This document shows positions 4,801 through 6,637 of a stretch of 6,637 nucleotides of DNA, one piece after another. Origin of the DNA: Planctomycetota bacterium (lineage in GTDB: Bacteria > Planctomycetota > UBA1135 > UBA2386). Location of the stretch: the NCBI GenBank assembly GCA_020425885.1, contig JAGQRA010000296.1, forward strand, positions 1 to 6,637. Reading direction: 5' to 3'. Every line of letters starts with the position of its first letter. Positions within the stretch are counted from its first letter, which is position 1. The translations under genes and the position numbers were made by a program. The notes under the pieces were generated by a model. It ran no database searches. It was not told the origin of the DNA and saw nothing but the letters and a program-made list of their open reading frames with translations.

Positions 4801-6637
4801 AGGGAGCCGCGACCTTCACGGTCGAGAAGGGCGGCGAGCATCGGCTCCGCGTCGAGGTCAGGGATCGGTTCGCCACGCTCGTCACCGGCGAGGCCCGGAT
4901 CGGCATCTCGGGCGAGGACGATGCGCAGAAGCTGCGTCTGCTCGGCGATCGCGACACCTATCGGACCGGCGAGACCGCCAGGCTCAAGGTCATGAACCGG
5001 GCCGGCCCGAAGCTCGCGCTGCTGACCTGGCAGGGCGATGGCATCCTCGCCTGCGAGTCCCGGATGCTGCCGGCCGGCGAATCGGAGCTGGCGTTGCCGA
5101 TCGCAGCCGAGCATGCGCCGAACTTCGCGCTCGCGCTGGCGATGATCGACGGCAACCGGCTCCACACCGCGGCCCGCGACCTGCGGGTCGAACGCGACCT
5201 GCGGCTGTCGTTGTCGTTGCCGGAGTCGGCTCGGCCCGGCGAGGAGGTCGAGGTCGCGGTCGTCGCGACCGATGCCGAGGGCCGGCCGGTGGCGACCGAG
5301 CTGTCGCTGGCGCTCGTCGACGAGGCCTTGCTGGCCATCGCCGGCAGCAACGCACCGCCGATCGGCGCCTTCTTCCACGGCGATCTGCGCGAGACCGCGT
5401 TCGCCACGGCATCGAGCTGCACCTGGAGCTACCAGGGCAGCAGCCAGCGCATCAGCGACGAGCTGCTGGCCGAGGAACGGCGGGCCGTTCGTCAACAGGA
5501 ACGGCACGGCGATCCGGCGGCGGCAGGTGACGAGCTGCGCGCCATCACCCAGCTGCAGAATCACAATTCGGCCCTGGCCAGGCGGTACGCGGGCGACGAC
5601 GAGGATGGTCGGGCGCCGCGCTTCGCCGAACAGCTCGAGCGACAGCAGGTCCTGTACGATGACGGCGGGCAAGGGGATCGGGCGGCGAAAATCATCAGCA
5701 TCGGCGGCGTAACGCAGCTCGAGTTCGACGGGCTGATGACCTCGAGATACCGCAGTCCGTTCCAGACCTTGCTGTCGAGCAAGGAGTCCGCCTTCGACAG
5801 CAACCAGTGGAACGCGCAGGTCGGCCTGTCAGGCCTCGATCCGAGCGGCTTGCTCCTGGCCAACAGTTGGGCAAGCATGGCCTATCAGCCGCAGCTCGAG
5901 CCGCAGCAGCAGCCGCGCACCGATTTCAGCGCGACCGGGGCCTGGGTCAGCACCCTGACCACCGACGCCGATGGACGTGCGACGGCGAAGATCACGCTGC
6001 CGCATTCGACGACGGCGTGGCAGCTGCTCGGCCGCGGCGTCACGATGGCCACCGAGGTCGGCGAGGGCACGGCCAAGATCGTCACCAGAAAGGAGCTGCA
6101 GGTCGACTTCGTCGGCCCGCCGCAGCTGATCGAAGGCGACCGGACCGAGCTGCGTCTCACGGCCCACAACCTGACCGAGCAGGCGGCCGAGACGACCTTG
6201 GCCTGGCAGACGAACGGCGCCTCCGTCGATCGCGGTTCGGCCACTTCAGCGGTCGCACCGCATGCCGAACTCGAGCATCGGATCCGCATCGGCGCCGATC
6301 AGCCGACCGCGCTCGACGTCGAGCTCTCGGGCCGGACCGCGAACCACGAAGACGCCGTGCACGCCGCGATCCCGGTGATGCCGTTCGGCGTCGAGCTGCT
6401 CGATGGCAACAGCGGTCGGACCACGGATCGCGCTGCCTTCGCGCTCTCGCTGCCGGCCGGGCGCGAGTACTCGAACGTCGAGCTCGCGATCGAGGTCGGG
6501 CCCGACCCCGGCCGCGACCTGATCGCGGCCGCGCTCGGCCTCGGCTACCGGCCGCAGAACTGTCGCATGGTGGCCGCCACCAACCTGGCCCAGGCCAGCC
6601 GCGGTCTCGCCGTGTTGCGGGCTCTGGCCTACGTCGA
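1899..6637 (+). CDS. Exported TPR-repeat / alpha-2-macroglobulin fusion protein (3' partial, at least 1,579 aa)
   Basis: One stop-free frame runs from ATG 1899 off the right edge. A signal peptide occupies residues 1-21 (Arg/Lys start, hydrophobic core 8-17, likely cleavage after AAA 19-21). There is no lipobox cysteine, although many bacterial macroglobulins are lipoproteins. Residues about 30-480 are helical TPR-like repeats, clearest at 418-475 (LGDMLRVEKRFSAAREAY onward). Macroglobulin beta domains follow: about 501-690; a hallmark SDRPLYRPGQ (701-710); a domain opening YERP (797-800); and one opening PIYLTGE (910-916). The bait-region domain begins near 1012 and includes TELSLALVDEALLAIA (1133-1148). 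After a charged linker comes the alpha-2-macroglobulin domain, with GAW at 1347-1349, DADGRAT and TAWQLLG. The family (COG2373; E. coli YfaS and YfhM are members) comprises periplasmic homologues of animal protease traps: cleavage of the bait region collapses the molecule around the protease. Only the first part of the thioester domain is present, and no Cys-x-Glu-Gln is seen; Cys1555 is the nearest candidate. The start has no Shine-Dalgarno sequence, and no better upstream start exists in frame. Family identity is firm; a protease-inhibitor role is inferred. Confidence 0.95.
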   Translation, partial: MRNKTLRGLLLLPLLILTAAAVLFGDLRRGEDLLVQRKYGEAAAAIAAVQGELPVEQRARAMFLLGHARLLAGDTAGAITALRRVQQDYAGSAEVAGSRFLEARALERSGDLLAAAQIYRDEVERLVGLTRKEAVAETYLGLAEKAIAMEPAQHERATSFFDLALDLGLPAARAVAIRLRAAESLLAAAKYGDAIARLRGLLPDLDATSGKPRAMLALGRALRQSGDGAGCRRVLRDLRGYVPSSGEAGDAAYEIALSYGVPTPAAAMLDRAVAALRELRERHPGHDKARVTDFLIARCQAHCGRTGEALASLRTFLDMHGDDQFDEVAEARAMVGDVLHSQQKLEAAIAGWSEYLRKHPAHRDWERVQRAIVDAEFDMAVAAQLQGEEGFDRARELYGTFAGRYPLDARNPDIQVRLGDMLRVEKRFSAAREAYARCVAKYPGREESSRAQFEIGHIHEQDEFDFEAALAAYRAVTGSWQGKAQAAVQRLTQKRLELSTERVFQSDEQAVFEVLSRNVEKVRVRVYKLQLEDYFRATHTTGDIRRLDIEIIAPDRTFDSAVEDYQRYKETKREVAIGFAEPGAYVVKVDDQEFEASTMVLVSDLALISKSNRHEFLVFTQDTKEQRPRGGVRVVLSDGQKVIAEGVTAADGIYRFRGEELQQRDHLVVFAVDGSGSGASSLPLSGLGYSPGLQAKGYLYSDRPLYRPGQRVNLKGIVREVEGGQYRVPHGDGYRLAVTRPNGRPALDAAISFTGFGTFAAELVLPVDADLGSWSVSVQNEKVPGQAFHGRFDVSQYERPRLALEVDLAEAVVFRGEPIRGRAIVRHFYGEPAVKRPIVLTLQLPDGSQLRHAGASNAAGEVAFEFATTEFGEEAMAVVHAEVEGENVVRNVAVPVVTTELVATVRTVRPIYLTGESFTAEIEVNDRSGRPLAREATVVLSRLEQAKDGAVVEVEVGRQRALTAATGKGAATFTVEKGGEHRLRVEVRDRFATLVTGEARIGISGEDDAQKLRLLGDRDTYRTGETARLKVMNRAGPKLALLTWQGDGILACESRMLPAGESELALPIAAEHAPNFALALAMIDGNRLHTAARDLRVERDLRLSLSLPESARPGEEVEVAVVATDAEGRPVATELSLALVDEALLAIAGSNAPPIGAFFHGDLRETAFATASSCTWSYQGSSQRISDELLAEERRAVRQQERHGDPAAAGDELRAITQLQNHNSALARRYAGDDEDGRAPRFAEQLERQQVLYDDGGQGDRAAKIISIGGVTQLEFDGLMTSRYRSPFQTLLSSKESAFDSNQWNAQVGLSGLDPSGLLLANSWASMAYQPQLEPQQQPRTDFSATGAWVSTLTTDADGRATAKITLPHSTTAWQLLGRGVTMATEVGEGTAKIVTRKELQVDFVGPPQLIEGDRTELRLTAHNLTEQAAETTLAWQTNGASVDRGSATSAVAPHAELEHRIRIGADQPTALDVELSGRTANHEDAVHAAIPVMPFGVELLDGNSGRTTDRAAFALSLPAGREYSNVELAIEVGPDPGRDLIAAALGLGYRPQNCRMVAATNLAQASRGLAVLRALAYV
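5382..5924 (+). other. Charged, Gln-rich insert of the macroglobulin: candidate bait region
   Basis: Residues about 1162-1342 lie between the bait-region-domain core, ending PPIGAFFHG (1153-1161), and the FSATGAW start of the alpha-2-macroglobulin domain (1343-1349). The segment is unlike the flanking beta domains. It is rich in Arg, Glu, Gln and Ser, includes the runs LLAEERRAVRQQERHGD and ALARRYAGDDEDGRAPRF, and contains one Cys (1174). Exposed, flexible, protease-susceptible sequence here is what the trap mechanism needs. I infer that this is the bait segment; exact cleavage sites cannot be read from sequence. Confidence 0.55.

Noticed and set aside
4217..5530. 437-codon plus-strand frame and a 414-codon minus-strand frame (5672 to 4428) inside the macroglobulin gene
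   Set aside because: Both overlap unmistakable macroglobulin domains in the true frame. The first is almost entirely Arg, Gly and Ala, and neither shows a motif.

Overview
The window is high-GC bacterial DNA with strong G/C bias at third codon positions and no clear Shine-Dalgarno sequence before any start. It most resembles a planctomycete. The main reason is the secreted beta-rich protein at 611-1654, whose sequence style (a Pro-Phe-Gly ... Tyr-Asp N-terminal motif and a Leu-Thr-Leu-Gly ... Ala-Asn-Ala-Leu-Gly C-terminal module) I associate with marine Planctomycetes. This assignment is recalled from family appearance, not from a search.

Layout from left to right. Bases 1-45 are the last codons of a plus-strand gene, followed by a small stem-loop (63-85) and a strong intrinsic terminator (91-125). 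A short minus-strand gene (149-538) converges on it and encodes a 129-residue protein that looks like a receiver domain without its phospho-acceptor. It is divergent, across 72 bases, from a plus-strand gene (611-1654) for a secreted beta-sandwich protein of unknown function. A 244-base spacer (1655-1898) holds a GC-rich hairpin, a weak extracytoplasmic-function (ECF)-sigma-like motif and a perfect 10-bp palindrome. From 1899 to the right edge runs one uninterrupted reading frame of at least 1,579 codons with no stop inside the window.

That large gene is the main content. It encodes an exported bacterial alpha-2-macroglobulin (COG2373, the YfaS/YfhM-like family) fused behind an N-terminal array of TPR-like helical repeats. 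The order is signal sequence, TPR-like repeats (about 30-480), macroglobulin beta domains (about 500-1010), bait-region domain with a long charged Gln-rich insert (about 1012-1342), alpha-2-macroglobulin domain (about 1343-1450), and the beginning of the thioester-domain region. The Cys-X-Glu-Gln thioester is not seen where it would be expected. The protein is probably a periplasmic or surface protease trap, or a structural relative of one.

The genes do not form an obvious single pathway. The partial first gene ends in residues resembling the C-terminal module of the 611-1654 protein, so two members of one secreted-protein family may flank the small receiver-like gene. I saw no tRNA, rRNA, CRISPR array, insertion sequence or phage gene.
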